64,000 nt of DNA from Arthrobacter sp. zg-Y769 (GTDB lineage Bacteria > Actinomycetota > Actinomycetes > Actinomycetales > Micrococcaceae). The notes beneath the pieces are model-generated. The model saw only the letters and a program-made list of their open reading frames with translations. It searched no databases and was not told the DNA's origin. The DNA lies in assembly GCF_020907405.1 (NCBI RefSeq), contig NZ_JAJJOE010000016.1, positions 62,001 through 126,000 on the forward strand. The letters run 5' to 3'. Each line of letters opens with the position of its first letter. The stretch's first letter is position 1. Position numbers and translations under genes: made by a program. This document shows, one piece after another, positions 17,864-26,304 of the stretch.

Positions 17864-19576
17864 ATGCCCCCGGCATTCAAACCCCTCGCCGCCCCTGCGG
17901 GCGACGCCTCTTCGGAGGGCAACACCCCCGGCGCACAACCGCGCCCCAAGGCACTGGTTGCCGTTGAACAGCCCGAGGTCTTTTCCGTCGTGGCCGGGAT
18001 CCTCGCCGAAGCGGGGCTGGAACCGGTCCCCGTGCTGGACCTGGACGAAGCCATGAAAGCTGCACGGGCGGCCACGCCGGTGCTGGCAGTGGTCGATTCC
18101 ACCATCCGCCAGGTTGCCGGAATGGACATGCTCAAGCGCCTGCGGCACGAACCGGCCATGACCAAGCTGCCGGTTATCCTCGTGGCGGGTGAAGCCGGGC
18201 TCGACATGGACTTCATGGTGGAACTGGGCATCGCCGACTTCGTGGCGAGCCCGGTGGACCCCGAGGACCTGGCCCGCCGGGTCAACCTCATCCTGGCCAC
18301 TGCGCGGGCACACCGGGACCGGCGGACGGCCACAGCGCGGCTGCGGGAGGATACGCGCCGCATTTCCACCGCCATCCGGGCCACGAATGATCCGCAGCAG
18401 ATGGCCGAGGTGGTGGTCCATGGACTCGGGGCAACCTTCGAAGCGGACCATGTCCTGCTGGTGACCTTCCCGGACGAGCGCGTTCCGGAACTGACGCTGG
18501 CTTGGAGCCGTGAGGAAACCACCGGGAGCATTCCCGCGCTGGACGCACATAGCGCCGGCGAGCTGGCCGGGACGCTCTGGGAGCGCAGCCGGGGAATGGC
18601 GGTGGAGGACCACGGCCAGCCCGCCGATGAACCGGTGCCGCTAAGTGCTGCCTCACGCGCTGCCGGGCTGCGCACCTCCGTCATTGTGCCGCTCGGCCAT
18701 GGAGACAAGGCCTTCGGGCTGCTCTGGCTTGCCGGCGAGGATGCCCCGCGGGACTGGACGAGCACGGAGATTTCCCTGATTCGGCATGTCAGTGGAAACC
18801 TGGCCCACGGCCTCGTGCAGGGCAACCTCATCACCGCCCAGCGGATGGTGCTCAAACGCCAGCGTGACCTGGACCAGGCCAAGACCGATTTTGTGGCCAC
18901 GGTCAATCATGAGCTGCGGACACCGCTGACCTCGATCACCGGCTATCTGGACCTCATCCTTGACGGCTCAGGAGGGGACATACCGGAGGACGTCGCGCAG
19001 ATGCTGAAGATCGTGGGACGCAACGCCGTCCGGCTCAACCAGCTGATCAGCGATCTGCTGACCATCTCCCGGCAGGATGCGGACGAGATCAACCTCGAGG
19101 TGGAGGAAGTCGACCTGGAGGAACTCCTGCGCGCCGTCGCCGCATCCCTGGCACCCGCCGCCGGTGCGAGCAACCTGGACCTCCGGCTGGAGCTCGGCTC
19201 CGATGCCCTGCTCGTGGACGGAGACCGCGCCCAGCTGGAGCAGGTGTTCACCAATCTCTGCTCAAACGCCGTGAAATTCACGCCGGCAGGCGGATCCGTG
19301 CAGGTCAGTGCTGCACTGGTTTCGCCGGACGGCGCCGGTCCCAGCGTGCGGGTGCAGGTCCGCGACACCGGCATCGGCATTCCGGAGGCGGACCTTCCCA
19401 ATTTGTTCCGGCGTTTCTTCCGGGCCTCGAACGCAACGTCGGCGGCCATCCCCGGAACCGGCCTGGGTCTGGCCATCGTCCAGGACATTGTGCTTCAGCA
19501 CGGCGGTGAACTCGGCATCGCCTCGACGGTAGGCCAAGGCACCACGGCCACGGTCCAGCTTCCGGCCGCCCGCTAG
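17864..19576 (+). CDS. Sensor histidine kinase with degenerate N-terminal receiver and GAF-like domain
   Basis: A 570-residue soluble protein. Residues 28-140 have the receiver fold with the acceptor position Asp78 (AVVDST), but the paired N-terminal acids are reduced to one Glu (VEQPE) and the usual Lys of the KP motif is Ser129 (ASPVDP). Residues 165-320 look like a GAF domain. The kinase core follows: phospho-acceptor His349 in NHELRTPLTS, N box NLCSNAVKF, G boxes DTGIGIPE and GTGLGLAIV. No transmembrane segment is seen and no response regulator is adjacent, so it is an orphan cytosolic kinase. Confidence 0.85.
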   Translation: MPPAFKPLAAPAGDASSEGNTPGAQPRPKALVAVEQPEVFSVVAGILAEAGLEPVPVLDLDEAMKAARAATPVLAVVDSTIRQVAGMDMLKRLRHEPAMTKLPVILVAGEAGLDMDFMVELGIADFVASPVDPEDLARRVNLILATARAHRDRRTATARLREDTRRISTAIRATNDPQQMAEVVVHGLGATFEADHVLLVTFPDERVPELTLAWSREETTGSIPALDAHSAGELAGTLWERSRGMAVEDHGQPADEPVPLSAASRAAGLRTSVIVPLGHGDKAFGLLWLAGEDAPRDWTSTEISLIRHVSGNLAHGLVQGNLITAQRMVLKRQRDLDQAKTDFVATVNHELRTPLTSITGYLDLILDGSGGDIPEDVAQMLKIVGRNAVRLNQLISDLLTISRQDADEINLEVEEVDLEELLRAVAASLAPAAGASNLDLRLELGSDALLVDGDRAQLEQVFTNLCSNAVKFTPAGGSVQVSAALVSPDGAGPSVRVQVRDTGIGIPEADLPNLFRRFFRASNATSAAIPGTGLGLAIVQDIVLQHGGELGIASTVGQGTTATVQLPAAR

Positions 19577-19628
19577 GGATTGCGCCCTAGCTGGCAGGCT
19601 TCCGGAACCGGCTGCCTTGATGGACGGA

Positions 19629-20474
19629 CTAGACAGGCGCGGGGGCCTCGGCCAGGATCCGCTCCGGCGCGGAGTAGCAGTTCAGGGAGGTGCCGCGGCT
19701 GAAACCGATCAGCGTCAGTCCGGCGTCCTTGGCGAGGTCGACGGAGAGTGCTGACGGTGCGCTGACGGCGGCGAGCACCGGGATTCCCGCCAGCTGGGCC
19801 TTCTGGACCAGTTCGAAGGATGCACGTCCGGAGACCTGCAGCACCATGCCGCGCAGCGGAAGCATCCCGGCGCGCAGCGCCCAGCCCACCACCTTGTCCA
19901 CCGCGTTGTGCCGGCCCACGTCTTCGCGCAGGCACAACAGTTCGCCGTCGGAGTTAAACAGCCCGGCCGCGTGGACGCCTCCGGTCTTGTCGAAGACTTT
20001 CTGCCCTTCGCGCAGCCGGTCCGGCAGCGCGGCGAGCATCTCCAAAGGCAGCCGGACACCGTCGGAGGACGGGTCGAAGTGCGAGGACTTCCGGACCGCC
20101 TCGATGGACGCCGTGCCGCAGATGCCGCAGGAACTGGAGGTGTAGACGTGCCGTTCCATTCCGGTATCCGGGAGCGGGGTGCCCGGCCGGAGCTGGACGT
20201 CCACAACATTGAAGGTCTGCTTGCCGTCGTCGTCCACTCCGGCGCAGTACCGAAGGCTGATGAGCTGGGCCGGGTCCCAGATCACCCCTTCCGAGACCAG
20301 GAACCCCGCCACGAGGTCAAAGTCGTCGCCGGGGGTACGCATGGTCACGGTAAAGGACTTACCCATCACCCGGATTTCCAGCGGTTCCTCCCCCGCCAAT
20401 ACGTCGTCCCGCCGGCTGACGTTGCCGTCCAGCCGGAAGCGCGTAACCCGTCCACGCTGGGTAACCCGTCCCAT
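19629..20474 (-). CDS. fdhD: Formate dehydrogenase accessory sulfurtransferase FdhD
   Basis: A 281-residue protein starting at ATG 20474 behind GGAGAGA. FdhD passes sulfur from a cysteine desulfurase to the molybdenum cofactor of formate dehydrogenase. The sulfur-carrying pair Cys116/Cys119 sits in SSCGICG, followed by the TASIE segment; GEDVGRHNAVDKVVG-like sequence (LREDVGRHNAVDKVVGW) is the family signature. It is the last gene of the molybdenum-cofactor run, 107 bp after moeA. No formate dehydrogenase gene is in the window. Confidence 0.95.
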   Translation of the reverse strand: MGRVTQRGRVTRFRLDGNVSRRDDVLAGEEPLEIRVMGKSFTVTMRTPGDDFDLVAGFLVSEGVIWDPAQLISLRYCAGVDDDGKQTFNVVDVQLRPGTPLPDTGMERHVYTSSSCGICGTASIEAVRKSSHFDPSSDGVRLPLEMLAALPDRLREGQKVFDKTGGVHAAGLFNSDGELLCLREDVGRHNAVDKVVGWALRAGMLPLRGMVLQVSGRASFELVQKAQLAGIPVLAAVSAPSALSVDLAKDAGLTLIGFSRGTSLNCYSAPERILAEAPAPV

Positions 20475-20581
20475 GGTCTCTCCCTGTCTTTGGTGCTTTA
20501 GATCTTGTCTCCGGGCGGCAGGTGCTGCCCGGGTCCGGCTGCCGGGGTTGTCCCGGTCGCCGGGGTTTATCCGGACGTGGT

Positions 20582-21877
20582 TTATCCGGACGGGGCGCGG
20601 TTGACCTGCCAAGGCAGGGGCAGCGCCATTACCGCCTGGTCCCTGATGCAGCCCTCCGGAGGCACCACCATGACGGCGTCAGCCTCGGCCAGTCCGCGAA
20701 GCATTCCGGAACGGAAATAGGGGGAAGGCATGGCCCGGTCCTCCTGGATGCTGCAGGGAACCAGCCGGGTCCTTCCGGGCAGCGGCTCCAGGTCCACGCC
20801 GGCCAGGACATGCCGCTCGCGTGAAATCGGAGCACCCCGGAGTCCGTCCAGCAGCGGCTGGACGATCGTGAAGACCGCCATCATGGCCGCCAGGGGGTTG
20901 CCGGGCAGAGCCACCAGCAAGCGCCCGTCCTGCAGCCGGGCCAGCATGGTGGGATGGCCGGGGCGCATGGCGATCCCGTCGATAAGGAGTTCGGCCTCGA
21001 CTTCTTCCAGGGCACGGCGCAGATGGTCCGCGTCGGAACGCCCGGTGCCGCCCGTAGTGATGAGGACGTCTCCGGAAGACATTGCAATGGAGAGCTCGTC
21101 AGTGGCTTCGCTGCTCAGCGCCGCCACCACTTCCTCCAGCCGGTCCGGCAGGCGCCGAACGACGTCGACCCTGCCGCCCAGCATCGTGATCAACTGGGGC
21201 AGCTGGGGGCCGAAGGTGTCGCGGACCTGTCCCGGCTCCGGCAGGCCGGCTTCGATGACTTCGTCTCCGGTCAGCAGCAGGGACACGCGAGGGGACCGCA
21301 GCACCGGCAGGGTGTCATGCCCGCACACGGCTGCCAGGGCAATGTGGGCGGGGTTGAGCAGCTTGCCGGCCGGGATGGTGGTCTCCCCGGCTGCAGCCTC
21401 TTCTCCGGCGGGGCGGATATGTTCTCCCGCACGTGGTTCCGATTCCTTCGCCCGGTCGTTCAGCGTTAGCTGCGGCGGCGTCGTGGCCGCTACCGTGCCG
21501 CTCTCCGAGCGCAGGACGGCTTCAGCACCTTCGGGGATGAGCCCGCCGGTGAGGATCTCCACTGCCTCGCCCGGCTGCAGGGCACGGCGTCCGGATTCAC
21601 GGTGAATCTGCCAGCGTTCCACTTCGGGTTCTTCGTGGGTGATGACTGTCCACGGCGGCTCCCCCGCGACGGCCCATCCGTCCATGGCTGCCGAAGCGTA
21701 ATGCGGTACGGGCTGCAGGGCCGAGGTTTCGAGGGCCAGGATCCGGCCCAGGGCTTCGTCCAGGGGAACCGTTTCATACGGCAACGGACGGGCAGCTGCA
21801 TAGGCGGCGTGGCGGGCCTGTGCCCAGGACGCATTGGGCTGGGCAGGCAGGATTACCGGTGCGGTACGTTCGCTCAC
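20582..21877 (-). CDS. moeA: Molybdopterin molybdotransferase MoeA
   Basis: A 431-residue protein from the GTG at 21877, which has a good AAGGAGAC site and overlaps the preceding stop by 4 bases. MoeA inserts molybdate into adenylated molybdopterin. Domain order is normal: the SAAMDGWAV active-site region, the insertion domain (LTGDEV), then the MogA-like domain with TTGGTGRSDADHL and MRPGHP, and the C-terminal beta domain (LPGNPLAAM lies between). Confidence 0.95.
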   Translation of the reverse strand: MSERTAPVILPAQPNASWAQARHAAYAAARPLPYETVPLDEALGRILALETSALQPVPHYASAAMDGWAVAGEPPWTVITHEEPEVERWQIHRESGRRALQPGEAVEILTGGLIPEGAEAVLRSESGTVAATTPPQLTLNDRAKESEPRAGEHIRPAGEEAAAGETTIPAGKLLNPAHIALAAVCGHDTLPVLRSPRVSLLLTGDEVIEAGLPEPGQVRDTFGPQLPQLITMLGGRVDVVRRLPDRLEEVVAALSSEATDELSIAMSSGDVLITTGGTGRSDADHLRRALEEVEAELLIDGIAMRPGHPTMLARLQDGRLLVALPGNPLAAMMAVFTIVQPLLDGLRGAPISRERHVLAGVDLEPLPGRTRLVPCSIQEDRAMPSPYFRSGMLRGLAEADAVMVVPPEGCIRDQAVMALPLPWQVNRAPSG

Positions 21878-22158
21878 TGGGCGTCTCCTTCCGCTGCCGC
21901 GTTCCGGCATTGCTCTGTCGCCACTGCCATGGCCGAACGCATCGCGACGGCGTCGTTGGCCTGGCCGCTGCCGGCTGCAAGTCCTGCTGCGTACCCGACA
22001 ATGAAGGTGGTCAGCGGGGCGGCGGGCCGCACCACGCTATGCGCTGCATCTGCAGCCAGGTCGAGGACAGCGGAGACATCCACCGGTGTGCCCTCGAGTT
22101 CCAGTGCCTGCAGCAGCCTGCCGCTCCATGCCTCGAGTTGTTCCTGCTGGCTTGCCAT
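21874..22158 (-). CDS. DUF6457 protein of the molybdenum-cofactor operon
   Basis: A 94-residue helical, acidic protein beginning MASQQEQLEAWSGRLLQAL. It contains a hydrophobic glycine-rich centre (TTFIVGYAAGLAAG). The family occurs in actinobacterial Moco loci, often next to moeA and mobA as here, and its function is not known to me. The stop overlaps the moeA start (GTGA), so the two proteins are translated in a coupled manner. An accessory role in Moco synthesis is inference from position. Confidence 0.75.
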   Translation of the reverse strand: MASQQEQLEAWSGRLLQALELEGTPVDVSAVLDLAADAAHSVVRPAAPLTTFIVGYAAGLAAGSGQANDAVAMRSAMAVATEQCRNAAAEGDAQ

Positions 22159-22193
22159 TCGTGCTCCTTCGTTTAGCTTGGGGACTGCCCGTG

Positions 22194-22862
22194 CTAGGGC
22201 AGGTCCCCGGCGCTCACACCCAGGGATTGTGCGTCATTCCAGGTGTCAACATCGGCGGTACTCATCGGGGGAACATCAACACCCCTCCATTGCACCCTAG
22301 CAAGCAACGCCTTCATGGACTGGTTCTCCAATCCACCCGGGCCGGCGGACTGAACCGCGGAACGCAGCTCCGCCGTACGGTAGAGCGCCGCCAGCGGCTG
22401 GCGCTTCCCGGTGGAATCCACGGCCAGCAGGCTCTCCGGCGGAGCCGCCGCGGCAGCAGCCAGCAGTGCCCGGACCGCCGAACCGATCTGCGGCATATCG
22501 CAGGCAAGAACCAGCGTCCAGGGGCTGCCGGGCCGGTCAGTGTCCGGGCCACCGTCGGCTTTGTCCAGGGCGGCCAAGGCGGCGACGGCTGCCCCTACCG
22601 CTGCTGCCGGCCCGGCGTAGGCAGGCTCCTCGCGGACCAGCACGGGTTTGCGGGGAACCGCTTCCAGTGCGCGGGAGCCCAGCAGAGCCGAGAGTTCCGG
22701 CGGCCCCGCGACGGCAATATTCCGGGCATCCGGCACGGCGTCGAGGGTGGTTTCGAGCAGGGTTCGGCTGCCGGACAGGAGCAGCGCCTTGGGCGTACCG
22801 CCGAGCCGCGTCGAGCGGCCGCCGGCCAGGATGACGGCGTCATAAAGCAGGTCAGCGGACAT
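22194..22862 (-). CDS. mobA: Molybdenum cofactor guanylyltransferase-like nucleotidyltransferase
   Basis: A 222-residue nucleotidyltransferase. The signature LAGGRSTRLGGTPKALL (residues 12-28) is the NTP-binding loop with the conserved Lys, and ACDMPQIGS is the metal-binding Asp region. MobA makes the molybdopterin guanine dinucleotide form from GTP; a CTP-using homologue (MocA type) cannot be excluded from sequence. The ATG overlaps the HNH stop (TGATG), and DUF6457 starts 35 bp after its stop. Confidence 0.85.
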   Translation of the reverse strand: MSADLLYDAVILAGGRSTRLGGTPKALLLSGSRTLLETTLDAVPDARNIAVAGPPELSALLGSRALEAVPRKPVLVREEPAYAGPAAAVGAAVAALAALDKADGGPDTDRPGSPWTLVLACDMPQIGSAVRALLAAAAAAPPESLLAVDSTGKRQPLAALYRTAELRSAVQSAGPGGLENQSMKALLARVQWRGVDVPPMSTADVDTWNDAQSLGVSAGDLP

Positions 22863-23362
22863 CAGGCAGCCGTGTCATTCTGCAGGAACGGATCCCACTG
22901 CGGCGAAGGACGTTCGAGCTCGCGGATCTGCCAGCGGGCGCCCCGGGGTGCCTTGGGGGAAATCCGCAGCTCCCAGCCAAGCTGGGCCAAGGTCCTGTCC
23001 CCTTTGGTGTTGTTGCAGCGCAGGCAGCAGGCAACCAGGTTCTCCCAGCTGTCATCTCCCCCGCGGGAGCGCGGGACCACGTGGTCCACAGTTGCTGCCG
23101 CCTTTCCGCAGTAGGCGCATTCATGGTTGTCCCGGCGCAGGACGCCCCGCCGGGTGGCTACGGTGCCCTCCCGGTAGGGGATTTTGACGTACCGGTGAAG
23201 GAGGATCACCGAGGGCCGGGGAAGGATTTCGTTGGGCCCCACTACGGGCTCTCCGCTTTCCGCCACCACGCTTGCCTTTCCGTTCAGTACCAGTACCAGA
23301 GCGCGGCGGAAGGTGATGACGGCCAGTGGTTCATATCCAGCGTTCAGAACGAGAGTGCGCAT
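22862..23362 (-). CDS. HNH endonuclease domain protein
   Basis: A 166-residue protein from ATG 23362, spaced well from AGAGG (an ATG six bases earlier is too close). The N-terminal half opens with the common MRTLVLNAGYEPLAV motif. The nuclease follows: CAYCG zinc pair, VDHVVPRSRGG catalytic strand with the DH, ENLVACCLRCNNTKGDR with Asn and the second zinc pair. This form is widespread and usually a single-copy chromosomal gene of unknown role. Here it heads the Moco run and shares one base with mobA, although no functional link is obvious. Confidence 0.85.
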   Translation of the reverse strand: MRTLVLNAGYEPLAVITFRRALVLVLNGKASVVAESGEPVVGPNEILPRPSVILLHRYVKIPYREGTVATRRGVLRRDNHECAYCGKAAATVDHVVPRSRGGDDSWENLVACCLRCNNTKGDRTLAQLGWELRISPKAPRGARWQIRELERPSPQWDPFLQNDTAA

Positions 23363-23550
23363 GCACATACCTCTTCGTCTGCCGCCCGCGAGCCGGTGAA
23401 TACCAGACACCGTTCCGCAAACGGCACTTCGGATTGTCTATGCAAGAGTAGAACGCCATCGCGATCTTGGCCATTTATACCGGTGATGCAGGAACCGGAC
23501 CCGGGACCCTCCTACACCGCCTTCCGCCGCGGCGCGCCGGGCTTAACGAG

Positions 23551-23580
23551 GCAAGGCCCCTCCCGGAGGAGGGGCCTTGC
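23551..23580 (-). terminator. Hairpin downstream of the hydrolase operon
   Basis: A perfect 13-bp stem (23551-23563 with 23568-23580) and a 4-base loop, 25 bp beyond the NlpC/P60 stop. No T-run follows on the - strand, so factor-independent action is uncertain. Confidence 0.6.
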
Positions 23581-23604
23581 TCTGTAAGGGTTACTCGTGG
23601 CTGC

Positions 23605-24399
23605 TTAGCCGCCCACGCGGATGTACACGCCGCCGGAGCCAAGCTCTGCCGGAGCCACAACGGTGGAACCACCGTTGAAGCCGCCGTGCACTGCCTGGCC
23701 GCCGCCCACATACACAGCGATGTGGGCCATGCCCATCCCGCCGTCTGCGTAGTAGATAAGGTCGCCGGGCATGGCCTCAGCTGCACTCACCGTCCGTCCA
23801 AGGGTGAGGTAGCTGGCAGGCCAACCGTGATGGTTGATTCCGGCGGCGGCCAGCGCGTTGGTCACCAGCCGGGTGCAGTCCTGGCCGACGCCAAGCTGCG
23901 CGTACGCAGCCGCAGCGATCGTGGACGCAACACCTGTCGGTGCGGTCTTCGTCGCGGACGGCTGCACGGAGGACGCCGTGCTCAGGCTGGCGGCCTGGGC
24001 AGCGCCCGCGTTGCCGTCCACCTGCTGGGTGGCAGCAACGGCCGCAGCGGCAGGCGCCGGTGCTTCGGCAACCGGGGCTGCCGGCGCCTCCACCACTGGT
24101 GCCGCCGTCGAACCGGAAATTCCGGCGCGCTCGAACGAAACCGACACGTCAGCGGGGACGTGGATGGTCTTGATCGAGGAAAGGTCCAGTGTGCTTGTCT
24201 GGACGTCGCGCGCTGCGTCTGCCCCGGAGGCATTGGCAGCAACGCCGGTGGTCAGTACCAGCCCGGAGGCTGCCGCGATCACGGCGGCCTGGCGGCCCAC
24301 CGTTCCGGCGTTGGCGCTGACGGCACCGGCAAGGGCGCTCAGCGTGGTGGTGCGTTCCACCGGCGCCCGGTGGCGGGCGCGCTCAATTGTCGAGGTCAT
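23605..24399 (-). CDS. NlpC/P60 (C40) peptidoglycan endopeptidase, second gene of the riboswitch operon
   Basis: A 264-residue secreted protein. A long basic N-terminus precedes the hydrophobic segment (GTVGRQAAVIAAASGLVL, residues 32-49) that acts as signal sequence. An Ala/Pro-rich linker runs to about 155. The catalytic domain is residues 160-264, with Cys175 in GQDCTRL and His226 in MAHIAVYVG. C40 peptidases cut stem peptides of peptidoglycan. It starts 20 bp after its paralogue at 24420 and is therefore under the same c-di-AMP riboswitch. Confidence 0.88.
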   Translation of the reverse strand: MTSTIERARHRAPVERTTTLSALAGAVSANAGTVGRQAAVIAAASGLVLTTGVAANASGADAARDVQTSTLDLSSIKTIHVPADVSVSFERAGISGSTAAPVVEAPAAPVAEAPAPAAAAVAATQQVDGNAGAAQAASLSTASSVQPSATKTAPTGVASTIAAAAYAQLGVGQDCTRLVTNALAAAGINHHGWPASYLTLGRTVSAAEAMPGDLIYYADGGMGMAHIAVYVGGGQAVHGGFNGGSTVVAPAELGSGGVYIRVGG

Positions 24400-24419
24400 A
24401 ATCGTCTCGGTAATCGGGC

Positions 24420-25220
24420 TTAGCTGACGCGGACGAAGCTGGCGCCCGGCAGATCGGAGAGGCTATGCAGGCCGGTGTTCATACCGTTGAGGCCGCCGCT
24501 GACTACCTGGCCGTTGCCAACGTAGATCGCGACGTGGCCGCCGGTGATTACGAGGTCGCCGGGAGCCGGGGTGGAAACTACGGAACCGAACTGGAAGAAC
24601 TGGCCGGGAGCCAGATCGCCGACGGACTTGCCGACGGAGCGCAGGGCGTTTTCGACCATGGCGGTGCAGTCCTGTGCGACGCCGATCTGGCCGTAGGCGG
24701 AAGCAACCAGGCCGGCTGCAACGTTGCCGGAAACCGGAGCGGAGGTTGTTTCAACGGACTGATCGTGGCCGGCGGACTGGACGGCAACACCGGACGCTGC
24801 CGGGGCGGTGCGGGCGGCTGCTGCAGTCTGGGTAGCAGCGGCCTGGGCCGCTGCGGCCTGCGTGGCGGCCAGTTCTTCGGCTGCCTTGACTGCGGCCTCT
24901 TCGGCAGCAACCTGTGCACGGTATTCGGCGCCGGAAGTGGAGCTGGGGGCGACCAGGGGAAGCTGGAACGGTGCGTTGGCGGGAGCGGTAACGCTGCCGG
25001 CGACGATGTTCAGCGGTGTTGCTTCAAGTGCCTGGCGGTCCGTGCTTACGGAAGCCTGTGCAGGAAGTCCTGCAGCCAGCACGAGGCCGGATGCTGCAAC
25101 TACGACGGCGGCCTGACGGCCTACGGTTCCGGCGTTGCTGCTGACTGCCTTTGAAAGTGCAGTGATCGGGTTGGTCTGTACGGTGGCAGCACGACGGCGG
25201 CCATGAACGTTTGATGACAC
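24420..25220 (-). CDS. NlpC/P60 (C40) peptidoglycan endopeptidase under c-di-AMP riboswitch
   Basis: A 266-residue secreted protein starting at GTG 25220, spaced seven bases from the GGAGAGG that ends the riboswitch. The signal region (GTVGRQAAVVVAASGLVL, residues 32-49) nearly repeats that of the downstream paralogue. An Ala/Glu-rich helical stretch (105-140) precedes the catalytic domain (170-266) with Cys185 in AQDCTAM and His229 in GGHVAIYVG. It probably remodels the wall during growth or resuscitation. Confidence 0.88.
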   Translation of the reverse strand: MSSNVHGRRRAATVQTNPITALSKAVSSNAGTVGRQAAVVVAASGLVLAAGLPAQASVSTDRQALEATPLNIVAGSVTAPANAPFQLPLVAPSSTSGAEYRAQVAAEEAAVKAAEELAATQAAAAQAAATQTAAAARTAPAASGVAVQSAGHDQSVETTSAPVSGNVAAGLVASAYGQIGVAQDCTAMVENALRSVGKSVGDLAPGQFFQFGSVVSTPAPGDLVITGGHVAIYVGNGQVVSGGLNGMNTGLHSLSDLPGASFVRVS

Positions 25221-25235
25221 AGGTTTGCCTCTCCC

Positions 25236-25360
25236 AATTGCCTACGAGGTGAGCTGTCGGATTCGGATGGGAGTCACCCGGTTGCCCGGCCAATGGCCTT
25301 TCGCAACTTAACCCCAAGGGTTTCTTTCGAAACCCGAAATTGGTTCCCCCGCCCCTGCCA
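25236..25360 (-). promoter_or_regulatory. c-di-AMP riboswitch (ydaO type) of the NlpC/P60 operon
   Basis: Read on the - strand, the leader contains the conserved blocks of the ydaO class in order: GGGGGAACCAATTT, then TTGGGGTTAA, and finally CCGAATCCGACAGCTCACC with TCGTAGGC. The ribosome binding site GGGAGAGG and the GTG start follow directly. In Actinobacteria this class controls Rpf, NlpC/P60 and M23 wall hydrolases and senses c-di-AMP. Boundaries are approximate. Confidence 0.88.
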
Positions 25361-25448
25361 TGCGATTCTGCGAACGGACTTCAAACAGTGGCAGAGCTAG
25401 GCGATCTGTTCGAAGGTGCCCCATCTTTGCGAATCGGGCACGAGGATG

Positions 25449-25533
25449 AGCGTACAGCAACATTTGATGTATGTCACGTTCCGGTCACGAAACGATATTC
25501 AACTGGTTACGACCAATTGATTTACGTGGTTAC
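25449..25533 (-). promoter_or_regulatory. Promoter with GTnAC direct repeats upstream of riboswitch 1
   Basis: On the - strand GTGAC occurs at 25484-25488 and 25473-25477, 11 bp apart, with further GTAAC copies at 25506-25510 and 25529-25533. A plausible -10 (TACGCT) is at 25449-25454. The repeat geometry matches the direct-repeat sites described for MtrA, a known activator/repressor of actinobacterial wall hydrolase genes; assignment to MtrA is inference. Confidence 0.45.
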
Positions 25534-26294
25534 AACCAATTCAACGGGTCAACAACTTCGCCGTTAACCATGACCTCGAAATGCAGGTGGCAGCCGGTTG
25601 AAGAACCGGTGGTGCCGCTGGCACCAACAAGGAATCCGCGATTGATTTCGGTGCCGACACTGACGGCAATGTTGGAAAGATGGTTGTACGTGGTTTCTAC
25701 CCCGTTGCCGTGGTCAATCACTACGCGGTTTCCGCCGCCGTAGGGATGCCAGCCGGCAAACACCACCGTGCCCGAGGCGGCCGCATTCACGGCGGTGCCG
25801 CAGGTCGCAGCAAAGTCCTGGCCGTTGTGCATCTCTCCGGCCTGCCCGGTAATGGGGCTGACCCGGTGGCCGAACCCGGAGGTCTGTACCAGTGAAGAGT
25901 CCAGGGGCGTGGACAGCGTCCCCCTGGCAGCGGCAGGAACCGCATGCGAGCCGGCGGCGACCGCAATGGAGGCCAGCTTGGCGTCCGGGTCATATTCACT
26001 GCTCAGCCCGGTCCGGGCAAATCCGATATCAGCGTTCGGGTCGGCCAGGACGGGGGCGTCGACCGCAACCGGCTCAAGCTGGACGGGATCATCCGCAGCG
26101 GCATGCGTGGGCATGGCGGCGGTGAGGATCAGGCCTGACGTCGCAGCGGTAATGGCCACCTTCTGGGCGGCACAGCCAACGGACACGGTCTTTGTTTCGG
26201 CACGTCGGCGGCCTGAAGTTGAGGCGTTTCGCGTGCGCACTGGCGCAGTATGGGCCGGCGCGCGGCGCCGGCCCGAAGCAGCATGCTTCGACAA
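25530..26294 (-). CDS. M23 family peptidoglycan metalloendopeptidase under c-di-AMP riboswitch
   Basis: I favour the TTG at 26294, giving 254 residues, because the preceding GAGAGGG sits exactly where the paralogous leader places its ribosome binding site. The ATG at 26309 has that site inside its own codons. A Arg/Ala-rich N-terminus and hydrophobic segment (residues 41-62) form the export signal. The LytM-type domain is residues 135-254, with zinc ligands His156 and Asp160 (HNGQD) and the HLH pair 236/238, plus His205. It cleaves peptidoglycan cross-bridges or stem peptides. It appears monocistronic. Confidence 0.88.
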   Translation of the reverse strand: MSKHAASGRRRAPAHTAPVRTRNASTSGRRRAETKTVSVGCAAQKVAITAATSGLILTAAMPTHAAADDPVQLEPVAVDAPVLADPNADIGFARTGLSSEYDPDAKLASIAVAAGSHAVPAAARGTLSTPLDSSLVQTSGFGHRVSPITGQAGEMHNGQDFAATCGTAVNAAASGTVVFAGWHPYGGGNRVVIDHGNGVETTYNHLSNIAVSVGTEINRGFLVGASGTTGSSTGCHLHFEVMVNGEVVDPLNWL

Positions 26295-26304
26295 GTGTTT
26301 CCCT

